Origin: CANLBN01 sp050633525
GTDB lineage: Bacteria > Pseudomonadota > Gammaproteobacteria > Pseudomonadales > Cellvibrionaceae
DNA: 64,000 nt
NCBI GenBank assembly: GCA_050633525.1
Contig: JBOEGR010000018.1
Coordinates: forward strand, 62,001 to 126,000
Direction: 5' to 3'
Positions 36,225-46,478 of this stretch are shown one piece after another (position 1 is the stretch's first letter; each line of letters begins with the position of its first letter). Made by a program: the position numbers and the translations under genes. Under the pieces are notes generated by a model. That model made no database searches and was not told where the DNA came from. It saw only the letters and a program-made list of their open reading frames with translations.

Positions 36225-39167
36225 ATGCCCCTTAAGTCTATGCCCGCTCAACCAGTACTACTTTCAGACTCAATTCAAGAATTATCATATCCCCAAGCCT
36301 TCATTCGGCGCCATATCGGGCCCGACCAAAACCAGCAAGAAGCCATGCTATCGGAACTCGGCTCAACTGGACTACAGAACTTAATCAAAGATACTGTGCC
36401 GGCGTCGATCTTACAAGAAACCGCTCTCGACTTAGATGCCGCAATGGACGAGCAGCATGCTCTAGAAGCACTACAAACCATAGCAAAGAAGAACAATATC
36501 TTCACCAGCTATATCGGTATGGGGTATCACGACACCATAACACCCAATGTCATTTTGCGTAATGTACTAGAAAACCCTGGTTGGTATACCGCCTATACAC
36601 CTTATCAGCCAGAAATTGCACAGGGTCGCCTAGAAGGCTTATTACATTTTCAACAAATGATTACCGACCTAAGCGGAATGGATTTGGCCAACGCCTCTAT
36701 GCTCGATGAGGGCACTGCAGCGGCAGAAGCCATGTCAATGAGTAAGCGCCAACAAAAGCGCAATAGCTCTGATACTTTTATTGTTGATGAAAATACACAC
36801 CCACAAACGCTGGCGGTTATTGAAACCCGCGCTAAGCATTTTGGGTTTACCGTGCTTGTCGGTAAACCAGAAGAACTTATCGATCAGCATGAATGCTTTG
36901 GCCTCTTATTACACTACCCGGGCTCGAATGGTGAAGTTAAAGATTTAACACCACTCATTGAACTAGCACACAGCAAAAAAGTATTGGTTACTGTTGTCGC
37001 TGACATCATGAGCCTAGTCCTTTTAAAATCGCCTGGGGCTATGGGCGCTGATATTGTTGTAGGCAGCAACCAACGTTTCGGTGTCCCAATGGGGTTTGGT
37101 GGCCCACACGCAGCCTTCTTCGCCTTTTCAGACCAATTTAAGCGTGCTGCTCCGGGGCGCATTATCGGCGTCTCAATTGATACCAAAGGCAAAACAGCGC
37201 TACGTATGGCAATGCAAACCCGAGAGCAACATATACGACGTGAAAAAGCGAACTCTAATATCTGTACCTCACAAGCGTTACTGGCACTAATTAGTGTTTT
37301 TTATGCTATTTATCATGGACCTGAAGGCCTTAAGCGTATTGCTAACAGGATTCATCGTTTAACTGGCATCATTGCTAAGAGCTTAAATAATGCTGGTATT
37401 AATATAGTAAATAAAACTTATTTCGATACCTTAACGATCCAAGTAAATGAACAATCTAAGGATATTATCAAACGTGCGCTTGATGCCAATATCAATTTAC
37501 GTACTGACTATATTCAAGCAAAGAGTGACACCCAAGAGCTTATTGGCCTTAGCATTAGCGAAACGACTACCGTAGAAGATGTACTGGCATTAATACAAGT
37601 CATCACTGATAAAAGCGATCCTATCGATATTGCCAAACTAGACAGTGAGCTCAGCGAAAACACTCACGGTATTCCCAAAACACAATTGCGTGAGGATGAC
37701 ATACTACAACACGATACCTTTTCACTGTATCACTCAGAAACAGATATGCTGCGCTATTTACACCGATTGGAAGTCAAAGACCTTGCACTCAACCACGCAA
37801 TGATTCCCTTAGGCTCTTGCACAATGAAACTCAATGCCACTGCCGAAATGATACCCGTGACATGGCCAGAATTTGGCCGCATTCACCCTTTTGCTCCGGC
37901 ACCACAAACCCAGGGCTACTCGCAGTTATTCAGCGAATTAGAGCACATGCTTGCTGTGTGCACCGGTTATGACCAAGTCAGCTTACAACCCAACGCAGGA
38001 TCACAGGGTGAATACGCAGGCCTTGTGGCCATTAAGAATTATTTTGAGCATAAAGGTGAAAGTCAGCGCCATATTTGTTTAATTCCTTCTTCAGCCCATG
38101 GAACGAATCCAGCATCCGCACAGATGGTTGGCATGAAGGTCGTTGTCATTAAATGCGATGAAAAAGGTAACGTCGATCTCAACGACTTGCAAAGCAAGAT
38201 TGATGAACTAGGCAATCAAATCGCCTGCATTATGGTCACTTACCCCTCCACTCATGGCGTATTTGAAGCGGGCATTACCAGCCTCTGCGATAAGGTACAC
38301 GCGATTGGAGCTCAAGTGTATGTTGATGGTGCCAATATGAATGCCCTAGTGGGAGTAGCCGCACCCGGTAATTTTGGCGGGGACGTTTCTCACCTTAACC
38401 TTCATAAAACATTTTGTATTCCTCACGGTGGCGGTGGACCCGGTATGGGACCCATTGGCGTAAAAGCGCATTTAGCGCCGTTTTTACCCGCTCACCCTGT
38501 ACGCGATGTCCCTCATACCCAACTCTCTAACGGTACTATTTCCTCTGCGCCATGGGGCTCGGCCAGCATCCTGCCCATTAGCTGGATGTATATTAAAATG
38601 ATGGGCAAGGAAGGTATGCGTCTCGCCACCGAAGTTGCCATATTAAACGCAAACTATATTGCCAAAAAATTAAGCCCTCATTACCCCATCCTCTACACTG
38701 GGAACAATGGCACCGTCGCTCATGAATGCTTACTCGATTTACGCCCCCTAAAAGCTGCGAGTGGTATTACTGAAGAGGATATCGCCAAACGCTTAATGGA
38801 CTTTGGTTTCCATGCCCCAACCATGAGTTTCCCTGTTGCTGGCACACTGATGATCGAGCCAACAGAATCAGAATCACTTGCTGAATTAGATCGTTTCTGT
38901 GAGGCGATGGTGATTATCCGTCAAGAAATCACACAGGTAGAGAACGGCCACTATTCTAGTGACGATAACCCTCTAGTGAATGCACCCCATACACAAGACG
39001 ATCTATGGAGCGAGTCATGGGAATATCGATATAGTCGTGAAATAGCCGCATTTCCTGCTCCTTGGCTAAAACAACACAAAGTGTGGCCGAGTGTTAATCG
39101 TATCGATAACGTTTATGGCGACCGCAACCTTATTTGCTCTTGCGCACCTATTGAGAGTTATCAATAA
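36225..39167 (+). CDS. gcvP: Glycine dehydrogenase (decarboxylating), P protein
   Basis: PLP enzyme of the glycine cleavage system that decarboxylates glycine and passes the aminomethyl group to the H protein. A 980-residue fused (single-chain) type: N-terminal half with FIRRHIGP and IGMGYHDT, C-terminal half with MIPLGSCTMKLNATAEM, and the PLP Lys in HLNLHKTFCIPHGGGGPG near residue 728. AGGTG precedes the ATG. gcvT and gcvH are not in the window. Confidence 0.98.
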   Translation: MPLKSMPAQPVLLSDSIQELSYPQAFIRRHIGPDQNQQEAMLSELGSTGLQNLIKDTVPASILQETALDLDAAMDEQHALEALQTIAKKNNIFTSYIGMGYHDTITPNVILRNVLENPGWYTAYTPYQPEIAQGRLEGLLHFQQMITDLSGMDLANASMLDEGTAAAEAMSMSKRQQKRNSSDTFIVDENTHPQTLAVIETRAKHFGFTVLVGKPEELIDQHECFGLLLHYPGSNGEVKDLTPLIELAHSKKVLVTVVADIMSLVLLKSPGAMGADIVVGSNQRFGVPMGFGGPHAAFFAFSDQFKRAAPGRIIGVSIDTKGKTALRMAMQTREQHIRREKANSNICTSQALLALISVFYAIYHGPEGLKRIANRIHRLTGIIAKSLNNAGINIVNKTYFDTLTIQVNEQSKDIIKRALDANINLRTDYIQAKSDTQELIGLSISETTTVEDVLALIQVITDKSDPIDIAKLDSELSENTHGIPKTQLREDDILQHDTFSLYHSETDMLRYLHRLEVKDLALNHAMIPLGSCTMKLNATAEMIPVTWPEFGRIHPFAPAPQTQGYSQLFSELEHMLAVCTGYDQVSLQPNAGSQGEYAGLVAIKNYFEHKGESQRHICLIPSSAHGTNPASAQMVGMKVVVIKCDEKGNVDLNDLQSKIDELGNQIACIMVTYPSTHGVFEAGITSLCDKVHAIGAQVYVDGANMNALVGVAAPGNFGGDVSHLNLHKTFCIPHGGGGPGMGPIGVKAHLAPFLPAHPVRDVPHTQLSNGTISSAPWGSASILPISWMYIKMMGKEGMRLATEVAILNANYIAKKLSPHYPILYTGNNGTVAHECLLDLRPLKAASGITEEDIAKRLMDFGFHAPTMSFPVAGTLMIEPTESESLAELDRFCEAMVIIRQEITQVENGHYSSDDNPLVNAPHTQDDLWSESWEYRYSREIAAFPAPWLKQHKVWPSVNRIDNVYGDRNLICSCAPIESYQ

Positions 39168-39204
39168 AGTAACAATTTCTACTTTCTCACATCTAGCTAT
39201 CAGC

Positions 39205-39239
39205 ACAACATTGCGCACCAAGCTGGTGCGCAATGTTGT
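39205..39239. terminator. Strong hairpin after gcvP
   Basis: A 16-bp perfect stem (ACAACATTGCGCACCA with its complement) around the loop AGC, 37 bases after the gcvP stop. The sequence after it is only moderately T-rich, so it may act as a terminator or as a 3'-end stabiliser. Confidence 0.65.
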
Positions 39240-39346
39240 TAGTTTAACGTCCACAAATTCTTGATTTCCTAGGCTTTTCAACTACAACTAAAAGAGAAGT
39301 ATTTTCTCTTTTCAGTGTTTTTGAACTATAGGCTGTCAAACGAATT

Positions 39347-41683
39347 ATGAAGATTCAAACAAAATTAGTGATTGGCGCTAGCGCGCTTATAGCCCTTGCC
39401 CTAGTGACTACTAGCGTTATTATCGGTTATACCTCTGCAACACAATCCAAAAAAGCACTCACCAAAGCGACGGAAAAAGAACTCGTTGCTGTTGCCGGTT
39501 TAACCGCTGAGAGTATTGAGAATTATTTTCAAGAAATTAAAGGGCAAATACAAGTCATGTCGGCTGCTCCATCAGTGGTTGAGCATACCTATGTTTTTAA
39601 TCAAGCCTATTATCGCTATAAAGAAGATGCTACAGGCCTGCCTGATATCAACATCCAAAAGCAAGCTGTGACTGATTATTACCAAAATCACTTCGGTAAA
39701 AAATACCAAGATATTAACTCAAAGAACACTGATGTTAATTCTATCGTTAACCAATTGGACGAAAATAGCTTGGCGTTGCAGTATCAATACATCGCCGCTA
39801 ACGAAAACCCTTTAGGTAGCAAAGAAATTTTAGATGAAGCAAAAGATGGCACCCTCTATAGCCAAACACACAAAGCACTGCATCCACACACACGTAATTT
39901 TTTAAATCACTTTGGTTTTTATGACATATTTATTGCCAACATCGAAACAGGTCATATTATTTACTCGGTATTTAAAGAGCTTGATTACGCAACCTCATTA
40001 ATCGATGGCCCTTACGCCAACACTAGTATTGGTGAAGTCTTTCGCAAAGCAGCGCAAGCAACGCACACTGACGATGTCTTTTTATCTGACTTTGCACCCT
40101 ACTACCCTTCTTATGAAGCAGCCGCCTCCTTTATGGCTTCTCCTATTTACTCCGGCAATGAGAAAATTGGTGTATTGATCTTTCAAATGCCTGTTGTGCA
40201 TTTTAATACCTTAATGACTCACCATGAAAAATGGTCAGAAATGGGCTTAGGAAAAACAGGTGAGAGTATTATTGTTGGTCAAGATAAAAAAATACGCAGT
40301 TTAAGTCGTGGTTTTGCCGAAGATAAATCCGCCTATTTACAACAATTAAAAGACAATAACGTCGTAGACGATAGAACCTTAGCGCTAATGGATAAGCAAG
40401 ACTCAAATATGTTACTACAAACGATGGATAACCCCGCCACGAACGCCGCGTTGAATGGTGAAAAAGGCAGTGCCACCTATACAAATTTCGCTGGTCGATC
40501 GGTATTGGCCGCTTATGAACCCGTTACTCTACTCGGTCAAAAATGGGCCATGGTGGCAGAAATGGATATGGAGGAAGTCACCTTAGCCTCCGGTAAACTA
40601 ATCAGTCAAATCATATGGGTTTCAGTGATTGTGTCCTTAAGTGCAATTGCTATCGGTGTATTTGCAGTGATTATCTTTGCTCGTACTCTCGTTAAACCCT
40701 TAAATCAAACCATTACCGTCATGCAGGACTTAGCGCAAGGCGATGGCGATTTAACCGCACGTTTAACCAGTAACAGCGAAGACGAGATTGGTATTTTATC
40801 TCGTTACTTCAATACTTTTATTGAAAAAATTCAAGTACTGATGATTAAAGTGGAAGAACAGGCAACAACATTATCTAGCTCGGCATCGATTATGGCCGAA
40901 GCCTCAACTGACAATAAAGAAGGGGCAACAAAACAGCGGGAATCAACTCAAGCAGTGAGCCACTCAATGAGCGAGATGAGCATAGCCGCACATGAAGTCG
41001 CTGAAAGTGCAAGCAGTGCCGAACAAGCGGCCACGAGTGCCAGCGAGGCTACGATGAAAGGATCGAGCATTGTTGAAAGCACGACTGATGCCATTCAAAA
41101 ACTGGCGGCTAATGTAGAGGAAGCCGTAACCATTATTAAAGCTCTCGAGGCAACAAGTGATAATATTGGCTCCGTCGTAGGCGTCATTAACAGCATTGCT
41201 GAACAGACTAATTTATTAGCGCTCAATGCGGCTATCGAAGCAGCCAGAGCAGGTGAACAAGGGAGGGGCTTTGCCGTTGTGGCTGATGAGGTGCGCGCAC
41301 TCGCCAGTAGAACGCAAGAATCGACCTTAGAAATTAATAACATTATTGAGCAGTTACAACAAAATGCGAACTCTGCTGTCGGCATCATGAACCATGGGCA
41401 TGAAGCCGTTATCGTATGTGTCGACGAATCTGAAAAGGCGAAGCAATCGCTACAATCCATCTCTCAACAAATTCAAGATATTACTAATATGAATTTGCGT
41501 ATTGCTACCAGTGCGGAAGAGCAAAGTGCTGTAGGTAAAACGATGAATGAAAATATCACTGAGATTGATGGTCTAGCATCCAGTAATGCCAATAGCGCAG
41601 ACACTGTTCTCTCTAAAAGTAATGAAATTAATGACGCTGCCAATCAACTCGACAAAGTCATTCACCAATTTAAATTACGCTAG
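39347..41683 (+). CDS. Methyl-accepting chemotaxis protein
   Basis: 778-residue membrane chemoreceptor. A first membrane helix (residues ~7-28), a large periplasmic sensing region (to ~410) with the GKTGESIIVGQDKKIRS pattern of double Cache domains, a second helix near 420-445, a HAMP domain (NQTITVMQDLAQGDGDLTARL) and the signalling hairpin with EQTNLLALNAAIEAARAGEQ near residue 620. The ligand is unknown. No C-terminal CheR-binding pentapeptide is visible. A stand-alone gene. Confidence 0.95.
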   Translation: MKIQTKLVIGASALIALALVTTSVIIGYTSATQSKKALTKATEKELVAVAGLTAESIENYFQEIKGQIQVMSAAPSVVEHTYVFNQAYYRYKEDATGLPDINIQKQAVTDYYQNHFGKKYQDINSKNTDVNSIVNQLDENSLALQYQYIAANENPLGSKEILDEAKDGTLYSQTHKALHPHTRNFLNHFGFYDIFIANIETGHIIYSVFKELDYATSLIDGPYANTSIGEVFRKAAQATHTDDVFLSDFAPYYPSYEAAASFMASPIYSGNEKIGVLIFQMPVVHFNTLMTHHEKWSEMGLGKTGESIIVGQDKKIRSLSRGFAEDKSAYLQQLKDNNVVDDRTLALMDKQDSNMLLQTMDNPATNAALNGEKGSATYTNFAGRSVLAAYEPVTLLGQKWAMVAEMDMEEVTLASGKLISQIIWVSVIVSLSAIAIGVFAVIIFARTLVKPLNQTITVMQDLAQGDGDLTARLTSNSEDEIGILSRYFNTFIEKIQVLMIKVEEQATTLSSSASIMAEASTDNKEGATKQRESTQAVSHSMSEMSIAAHEVAESASSAEQAATSASEATMKGSSIVESTTDAIQKLAANVEEAVTIIKALEATSDNIGSVVGVINSIAEQTNLLALNAAIEAARAGEQGRGFAVVADEVRALASRTQESTLEINNIIEQLQQNANSAVGIMNHGHEAVIVCVDESEKAKQSLQSISQQIQDITNMNLRIATSAEEQSAVGKTMNENITEIDGLASSNANSADTVLSKSNEINDAANQLDKVIHQFKLR

Positions 41684-41698
41684 TTAATTGTTCACATA

Positions 41699-41720
41699 AG
41701 CAGCTCTAATAAGAGCTGCT
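41699..41720. terminator. Hairpin after the chemoreceptor gene
   Basis: AGCAGCTCT, loop AATA, AGAGCTGCT, a 9-bp perfect stem, 16 bases after the stop codon. No long T-tract follows, so efficiency is uncertain. Confidence 0.55.
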
Positions 41721-41831
41721 TCATCGAATCACACTATATCGAAGACATTATTTCACAAACTGCTTAATATCCTATAGCGTAAGCGCCCCACACAATATAA
41801 GCCAATACAACGCCTGCTCTCTTTTATCATG

Positions 41832-42893
41832 TTAAGCGGTATTAAAGAGAGCTAGCTGCATATCACTTGCCTCCTCAATCTCTTTAAAACGAAGCCCTAA
41901 GCCAATTAACCTGACAGGTTTTTTATAACGTCGCCACACCTGTTCCAGTAATGACTTATACTGTTCGACCGTAGGGTCTGAAAGGCCTGTTTCAAGAGTC
42001 GTTTTTTGAAAATCGAAAAAAGTTAATTTAATAAAACCCGTTTTAATCGTCTGTCGACGAGACAGTTGATTCAAACGAGAAGATAACTTGTCAAATAAAG
42101 CCGGAATATGCTCATAGCATTTATCTAGACTATGGATATCATGATCAAAGGTATTTTCCACACTGAGTGACTTGCGATAGTCGCGTGATTGTACCGGGCG
42201 AGTATCCTCCCCCATACTAAGTTGAAATAAGCGTTCACCAAACTGGCCAAACTTGCTTATCAAGTCTATTTCTCCCAGCCTCTGTAGGTCATAACAGGTC
42301 GACACCCCCAAAGACAGCAATTTTTTAGCTGATGCAGGACCAACACCCGGTATACAACTCACTGGCAAGTGCTTCAAAAAAAAACGGGTTCGACTCGGCT
42401 CAATCACGGTTAAACCATCTGGCTTTTGCCAATCACTTGCGACTTTTGCTAAAAATTTATTCCCCGCCACACCCGCTGAAACCGTAATACCCACTTCTTT
42501 TTTGATACGACGCCGTAAATCTTTTGCAATCAGAGTGGCACTACCTAAGCAATGATGACTGGCACTGACATCCAAATATGCCTCATCAAGGGATAAGGGT
42601 TCAATCGTATCCGAGTACTCCATAAATAAACGGCGCATCTCTACGGCGGCTTCACGGTATTTATTCATATTGTGCGGCAATATAATCAATTGCGGACACA
42701 AGCGCTTAGCGTAAGCCGAGGCCATAGCAGAACCCACTCCAAATGCACGGGCCTCATAATTACACGTTGAAATAACCCCTCTTTTCCCAGGATCCCCTCC
42801 AACAGCAACGGGAATACCCCGTATGTCAGGGTCGTCCCGCATTTCTAGTGCGACAAAAAAACAATCAGCATCACAATGGATAATTTTTCTCAT
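41832..42893 (-). CDS. dinB: DNA polymerase IV
   Basis: Y-family translesion polymerase. Catalytic acidic residues are in IIHCDADCFFVALEMRDDP and SLDEAYLDVS; the helix-hairpin-helix CIPGVGPASAKKL and the little-finger domain follow. Ends MQLALFNTA, which resembles a beta-clamp-binding tail (QLALF). I chose the ATG at 42893 (353 residues) because GAGGTGA lies 8 bases upstream; the frame opens 10 codons earlier at an ATG that directly abuts a LexA box. Confidence 0.96.
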   Translation of the reverse strand: MRKIIHCDADCFFVALEMRDDPDIRGIPVAVGGDPGKRGVISTCNYEARAFGVGSAMASAYAKRLCPQLIILPHNMNKYREAAVEMRRLFMEYSDTIEPLSLDEAYLDVSASHHCLGSATLIAKDLRRRIKKEVGITVSAGVAGNKFLAKVASDWQKPDGLTVIEPSRTRFFLKHLPVSCIPGVGPASAKKLLSLGVSTCYDLQRLGEIDLISKFGQFGERLFQLSMGEDTRPVQSRDYRKSLSVENTFDHDIHSLDKCYEHIPALFDKLSSRLNQLSRRQTIKTGFIKLTFFDFQKTTLETGLSDPTVEQYKSLLEQVWRRYKKPVRLIGLGLRFKEIEEASDMQLALFNTA

Positions 42894-43721
42894 CGGCTTA
42901 ATCACCTCTAACATAACCTTCATAAAATACTGTATATAAAAACAGTATAAAATGGCTTATGCAAAAATGAAAGTATTAAATCTAAGGGGGCAACATAAAG
43001 AAAATGACAAAATTGGTCATGTTTTTTGTTGCGATCAATGAAGGTTTAACAAGTTATTAATATGAATGGCGACTAAAAATGAGTGGCTATGAGTGGCTAC
43101 AAATGATCAATAATAAGAGACCATATTTTCATTTGAAAAATAAGCTTCCTTCATTTTTGAATTTACTATTGTATTGACTTTATTTCATATTAGATTCTGG
43201 CCAAAATCACCATTGATATTCATTTTAATTCGCCTTTTCAACGAAGATTATCCAATGGGTAAAAGCCTATTGTTCTAAGAATAAAAATACCGCTTTCTGA
43301 ATACGATAATGACGCTCTGCACTTAATACCTTAAATCATTAGAGTAAATAGAGTGATCAATAGCGCATAGCTTTATGCTAAGTATGAAGGGATAAACAAC
43401 TTATTTCAGCTTTATTTGGAACTATTCAGAGGTAATATCAATAAGTTGATGATGATAAAAAGTCGTCTTTTTTGCGTAGCAACAAAAGCCTCTGATAGAA
43501 CGAAAAAAACAAAGCAAAAACTTTTTTTTCTAGTTTTTTTGAGAATTAAAGTGATTTAGAGCAAAAAAAGTGATTTTTTTTAACAAAAATGGCATTTTTA
43601 CCTAAAAAAAAAGTTGCGCAATATTTATTCTGCTACTATTAACTGTATAATCGCATCCGTAAAATTAAAGCAATAAACTGAATTATTATCTTACATCGTT
43701 AACCTTTGAAGGAAATAAACC
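42894..43721. other. Gap between dinB and the histone-like gene
   Basis: About 830 very AT-rich bases. Besides the LexA box it holds A/T homopolymer runs (43500-43620) and a TATAAT at 43646-43651 that may serve the histone-like gene. No protein-like frame or RNA gene seen. Confidence 0.45.
42928..42947 (-). promoter_or_regulatory. LexA (SOS) box of dinB
   Basis: TACTGTATATAAAAACAGTA, which keeps the CTGT-N8-ACAG core and nearly matches the E. coli consensus. It lies 34 bases upstream of the chosen dinB start, so LexA would repress dinB until DNA damage. Confidence 0.92.
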
Positions 43722-44519
43722 ATGGCTCCACGTAAAAAAGCATCAGCAGATCCAGTACAAAAACTAGAAGCAGAATTAGCAAAACTGAAAAAAGAGTTAA
43801 GCTCTGCTCGTGGCAAGCAAGTTGCTGGCCTTAAAAAAGAAATTGCTGCTGCGTCTAAAGCAGTAACTAGTGCCGCTAGCAAAGCAAAATCAGCTAGTAC
43901 TAAAGTCTCAGCTATCCGTAAGAAGAAAAAGACAGCTGCAAGTAAAAAACAGTTGGCGGCAGCAACTAAAGCAGCAAATGCAGCAAAATCTGCAGTTGCA
44001 TCAGCTAAAGCAACTCTAGCCGATGCTAAAGCACGTTTAAAGCAAGCAGATACTGCGCATAAAGAAGCCATGGCAATTGAGAAATCTGAAGCTAAAGCAC
44101 AGGCTGCATTAGCTAAGAAGCAAAAAGCAGCTGAAAAGAAAGCAGCAGCTAAAGCCAAAGTAGCCGAAAAGAAAGCAGCAGCTAAAGCGAAAGTAGCGGC
44201 TAAGAAAGCAGCAGCTAGAGCGAAAGTAGCGGCTAAAAAAGCGGCAGATAGAGCAAAAGCAGCAGCTAAAAAGAAAGCAGCTAAAGAAAAACTAGCCGCT
44301 AAAAAAGCAGCAGCTAAAGCCAAAGCAGCAGCTAAAAAGAAAGCAGCTAAAGAAAAGCTAGCTGCCAAGAAAGCCGCTGCTAAAGCGAAAAAAGCAGCCA
44401 CTAAAAAGCCTGCGAAAAAGAAAAAAGCAGCTAAAAAGCCTGCCGCTAAGAAAAAAGCTAAAAAAGCAGCTAAAAAACCAGCCGCTAAGAAGAAAACTAA
44501 AAAAGCAGCTAAAAAGTAA
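43722..44519 (+). CDS. Histone H1-like Ala/Lys-rich protein
   Basis: 265 residues. Residues ~10-45 form a coiled-coil-like start (VQKLEAELAKLKKELSSARG). The rest is dominated by Ala and Lys, with repeats of the types AAKAKVAEKK and AAKKKAAKEKL, ending in KKPAAKKK blocks. It resembles eukaryotic H1 tails and the AlgP-type proteins of pseudomonads, and probably binds DNA through charge. The repeats make its length prone to change. Its own strong terminator follows. The long open frame on the opposite strand is a by-product of the repeats. Confidence 0.85.
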   Translation: MAPRKKASADPVQKLEAELAKLKKELSSARGKQVAGLKKEIAAASKAVTSAASKAKSASTKVSAIRKKKKTAASKKQLAAATKAANAAKSAVASAKATLADAKARLKQADTAHKEAMAIEKSEAKAQAALAKKQKAAEKKAAAKAKVAEKKAAAKAKVAAKKAAARAKVAAKKAADRAKAAAKKKAAKEKLAAKKAAAKAKAAAKKKAAKEKLAAKKAAAKAKKAATKKPAKKKKAAKKPAAKKKAKKAAKKPAAKKKTKKAAKK

Positions 44520-44543
44520 TTTAGTTACGCTATAAACACCCGA

Positions 44544-44578
44544 AAAGCCCGAAGACAATCTCTTCGGGCTTTTTTTTG
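44544..44578 (+). terminator. Terminator of the histone-like gene
   Basis: AAAGCCCGAAGA, loop CAATC, TCTTCGGGCTTT followed by T residues: a 12-bp perfect stem with T-tract, 24 bases after the stop codon. Confidence 0.93.
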
Positions 44579-44609
44579 CCCAAAATAAGTGCTGAAACCC
44601 ATTACAAAA

Positions 44610-45296
44610 CTACTTTATTACCTTTCGGGGCTTAATGACCACGTCGAAATAATCTAAAGCGCTGATATTGCACATTATCTTAAAATGCAATGTTTTTCTG
44701 GAGGGACTCAAGGAATCAAACAGAACAGTATAAATTAGCTGGTCAGCCTGCACTTCTGGCTCCGGAAGAGAATCACTTAAAATACTCACCTTATCGAAGC
44801 TCTTTAAGCGTTTCCGCATCTCTTTGCGACAAACAGACCAGTATTTACTTTGTTCCTTACGCCTTGCCGCTACTTTTTCTTGAAGCATTTTTGCTGATTC
44901 AGCATCTTTTAACTGTTTAACAAGGTTTTTCTTAAGTTCTTCTTCTGCTAAACGAGTCTCTTCTATTTTTCGTTTCCGCTCACCGTAAGTATTCGTCACC
45001 GCTAGAGTATTACCATCCACTTGCATAGAAAAGGTATCTCGATCCTCTGTTCTACAGCGAAAATAAAACTGCATATGATCAATAGTCGATTTTGCCTCCA
45101 ATACCCTGCCACTCAAGAGTTGAAAGCAATAAGGATCATCTTTCGCTTTATCAGCAGCATCCAGTAATTTTGAATACTGTTTTTGGTAAGTCGTCGGCAT
45201 CCATAAATCAACGCCTTTAAAGCGGTCACTAGCATGTAGAGGCCCTACGATGAAAAAACTAAACCATACCCAATAACGATAATTCATAAATATCAA
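44610..45296 (-). CDS. Exported hypothetical protein
   Basis: 228 residues with a signal peptide (WVWFSFFIVGPLHA) and a charged helical central part (EETRLAEEELKKNLVKQLKD), with cysteines that could form disulfides (YCFQLLSGR, FYFRC, SVCRKEM, IMCNIS). I recognise no family. The start may be the ATG three codons later at 45287. It is convergent with the histone-like gene and divergent from glpE. Confidence 0.7.
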   Translation of the reverse strand: MIFMNYRYWVWFSFFIVGPLHASDRFKGVDLWMPTTYQKQYSKLLDAADKAKDDPYCFQLLSGRVLEAKSTIDHMQFYFRCRTEDRDTFSMQVDGNTLAVTNTYGERKRKIEETRLAEEELKKNLVKQLKDAESAKMLQEKVAARRKEQSKYWSVCRKEMRKRLKSFDKVSILSDSLPEPEVQADQLIYTVLFDSLSPSRKTLHFKIMCNISALDYFDVVIKPRKVIK

Positions 45297-45426
45297 ATAT
45301 AAATGGAGATATTATGAGTATAGAAGCTATAAGTACTTAACACTAATTGTCAGCTCATTGTGTACTTACAAAGGCGTGATAAGCCAGTACACTAGCGGTT
45401 AACGACATAGAGGATTCAGAAGCCCA

Positions 45427-45735
45427 ATGAGTAAGTTTAAAGATATTAGTATTGAGGATGCACAGCACTTAATCCAAAACCAAGCGGTGACTTTGGCCGA
45501 TATTAGAGATATTGAGAGTTACAATAATGGCCATATTGAGGGGGCTATTCATGTATCTAATGATAACTTACAAGACTTTATTCGAGACAGCGATTTAGAC
45601 CAACCCTTAATCGTCTACTGTTTTCATGGCCACTCAAGCCAACCTGCGGCACAGTTTTTATTAGAACAAGGATTTGAAGAAGCTTATAGCCTAATAGGCG
45701 GCTACACCCTCTGGTCATCGGAAAATGAAGAATAG
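45427..45735 (+). CDS. glpE: Thiosulfate sulfurtransferase GlpE (single-domain rhodanese)
   Basis: 102 residues, a single rhodanese domain. The active-site loop is YCFHGHSSQPAAQFL, with the catalytic Cys and the GHSS pattern typical of GlpE. ADIRDIESYNNGHIEGA is the conserved N-terminal part. It transfers sulfane sulfur to cyanide or thioredoxin. A stand-alone gene with AGAGGA upstream. Confidence 0.93.
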   Translation: MSKFKDISIEDAQHLIQNQAVTLADIRDIESYNNGHIEGAIHVSNDNLQDFIRDSDLDQPLIVYCFHGHSSQPAAQFLLEQGFEEAYSLIGGYTLWSSENEE

Positions 45736-45794
45736 AGGGCTATCAGTGTAGTTTAGGTTCAAAAACCACACTATATTCAACAGCAAAATACACC

Positions 45795-46478
45795 TTAGAT
45801 CGCAATATTAGGTTCGGGTACTCGACCTTCAGCAACAGATAAATTGCCAAATTGGTGATTCCAAGCGACTAACAGCTTAGCAAAATCAACTGATTGTTGA
45901 TAAAGTGCGTGTAACTCATCCATGCCATCTTTGGGGCCACTGTAAATTTTTATTGCACGATGTTTATCGGCTAATTCGTTGTCTCGATATTTTGAGCGAT
46001 ACATTTCAAGCTTCCAACGAAGCGTTTGAACGGTATGACGGTAATAAATGAGTTTGGTATCCAAGGACACGATATTGAAGTTGAGTAGTTGACCAAACAT
46101 ACTAAAATCCGTGCCAAACACAATGGCTTCTCGGCAATTGTCATCAACTAAAACATCTGCTGTGCGAGGTGTTTTCAACAATACCGCTAGATCACCAAAA
46201 ACTTCACCGGGTGTAATGTAATTAACGTGAAGGTTACGCCCATATTGATCCGGCAAAGATACAACCAGTTGACCTTTCACTAGAAAATAAGACCAACTAT
46301 CCATTTGCCCTCGAGTTAGTATTTGCTCACCTGAATTAAATTGAAAAATACGAGAATATTGTAATAACTCTTGATACTGACCTTCGTTTTGCTTTTTAAC
46401 GGCTTTATAAAAAGGAATCGCTTTTAATATTTTTTCAATTGTTTCCGAAGGCAATGTAGCAACGTCACGTGTATTCAT
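45795..46478 (-). CDS. Cyclic-nucleotide-binding domain protein
   Basis: 227 residues. A cNMP-binding fold with GEQILTRGQMDSWSYFLVKGQLVV and GEVFGDLAVLLKTPRTADVLV. The usual Arg of the phosphate cassette appears in TPRTADV. The C-terminal ~80 residues are helical but show no winged-helix DNA-binding motif, so it is probably not a transcription factor of the Crp type. Nucleotide and output are unknown. Confidence 0.82.
   Translation of the reverse strand: MNTRDVATLPSETIEKILKAIPFYKAVKKQNEGQYQELLQYSRIFQFNSGEQILTRGQMDSWSYFLVKGQLVVSLPDQYGRNLHVNYITPGEVFGDLAVLLKTPRTADVLVDDNCREAIVFGTDFSMFGQLLNFNIVSLDTKLIYYRHTVQTLRWKLEMYRSKYRDNELADKHRAIKIYSGPKDGMDELHALYQQSVDFAKLLVAWNHQFGNLSVAEGRVPEPNIAI

Noticed and set aside
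43691..44401. Long minus-strand Ala/Phe-rich open frame opposite the histone-like gene
   Set aside because: It is the mirror of the Ala/Lys codon repeats; the plus-strand gene has the start context, the coiled-coil part and a terminator.
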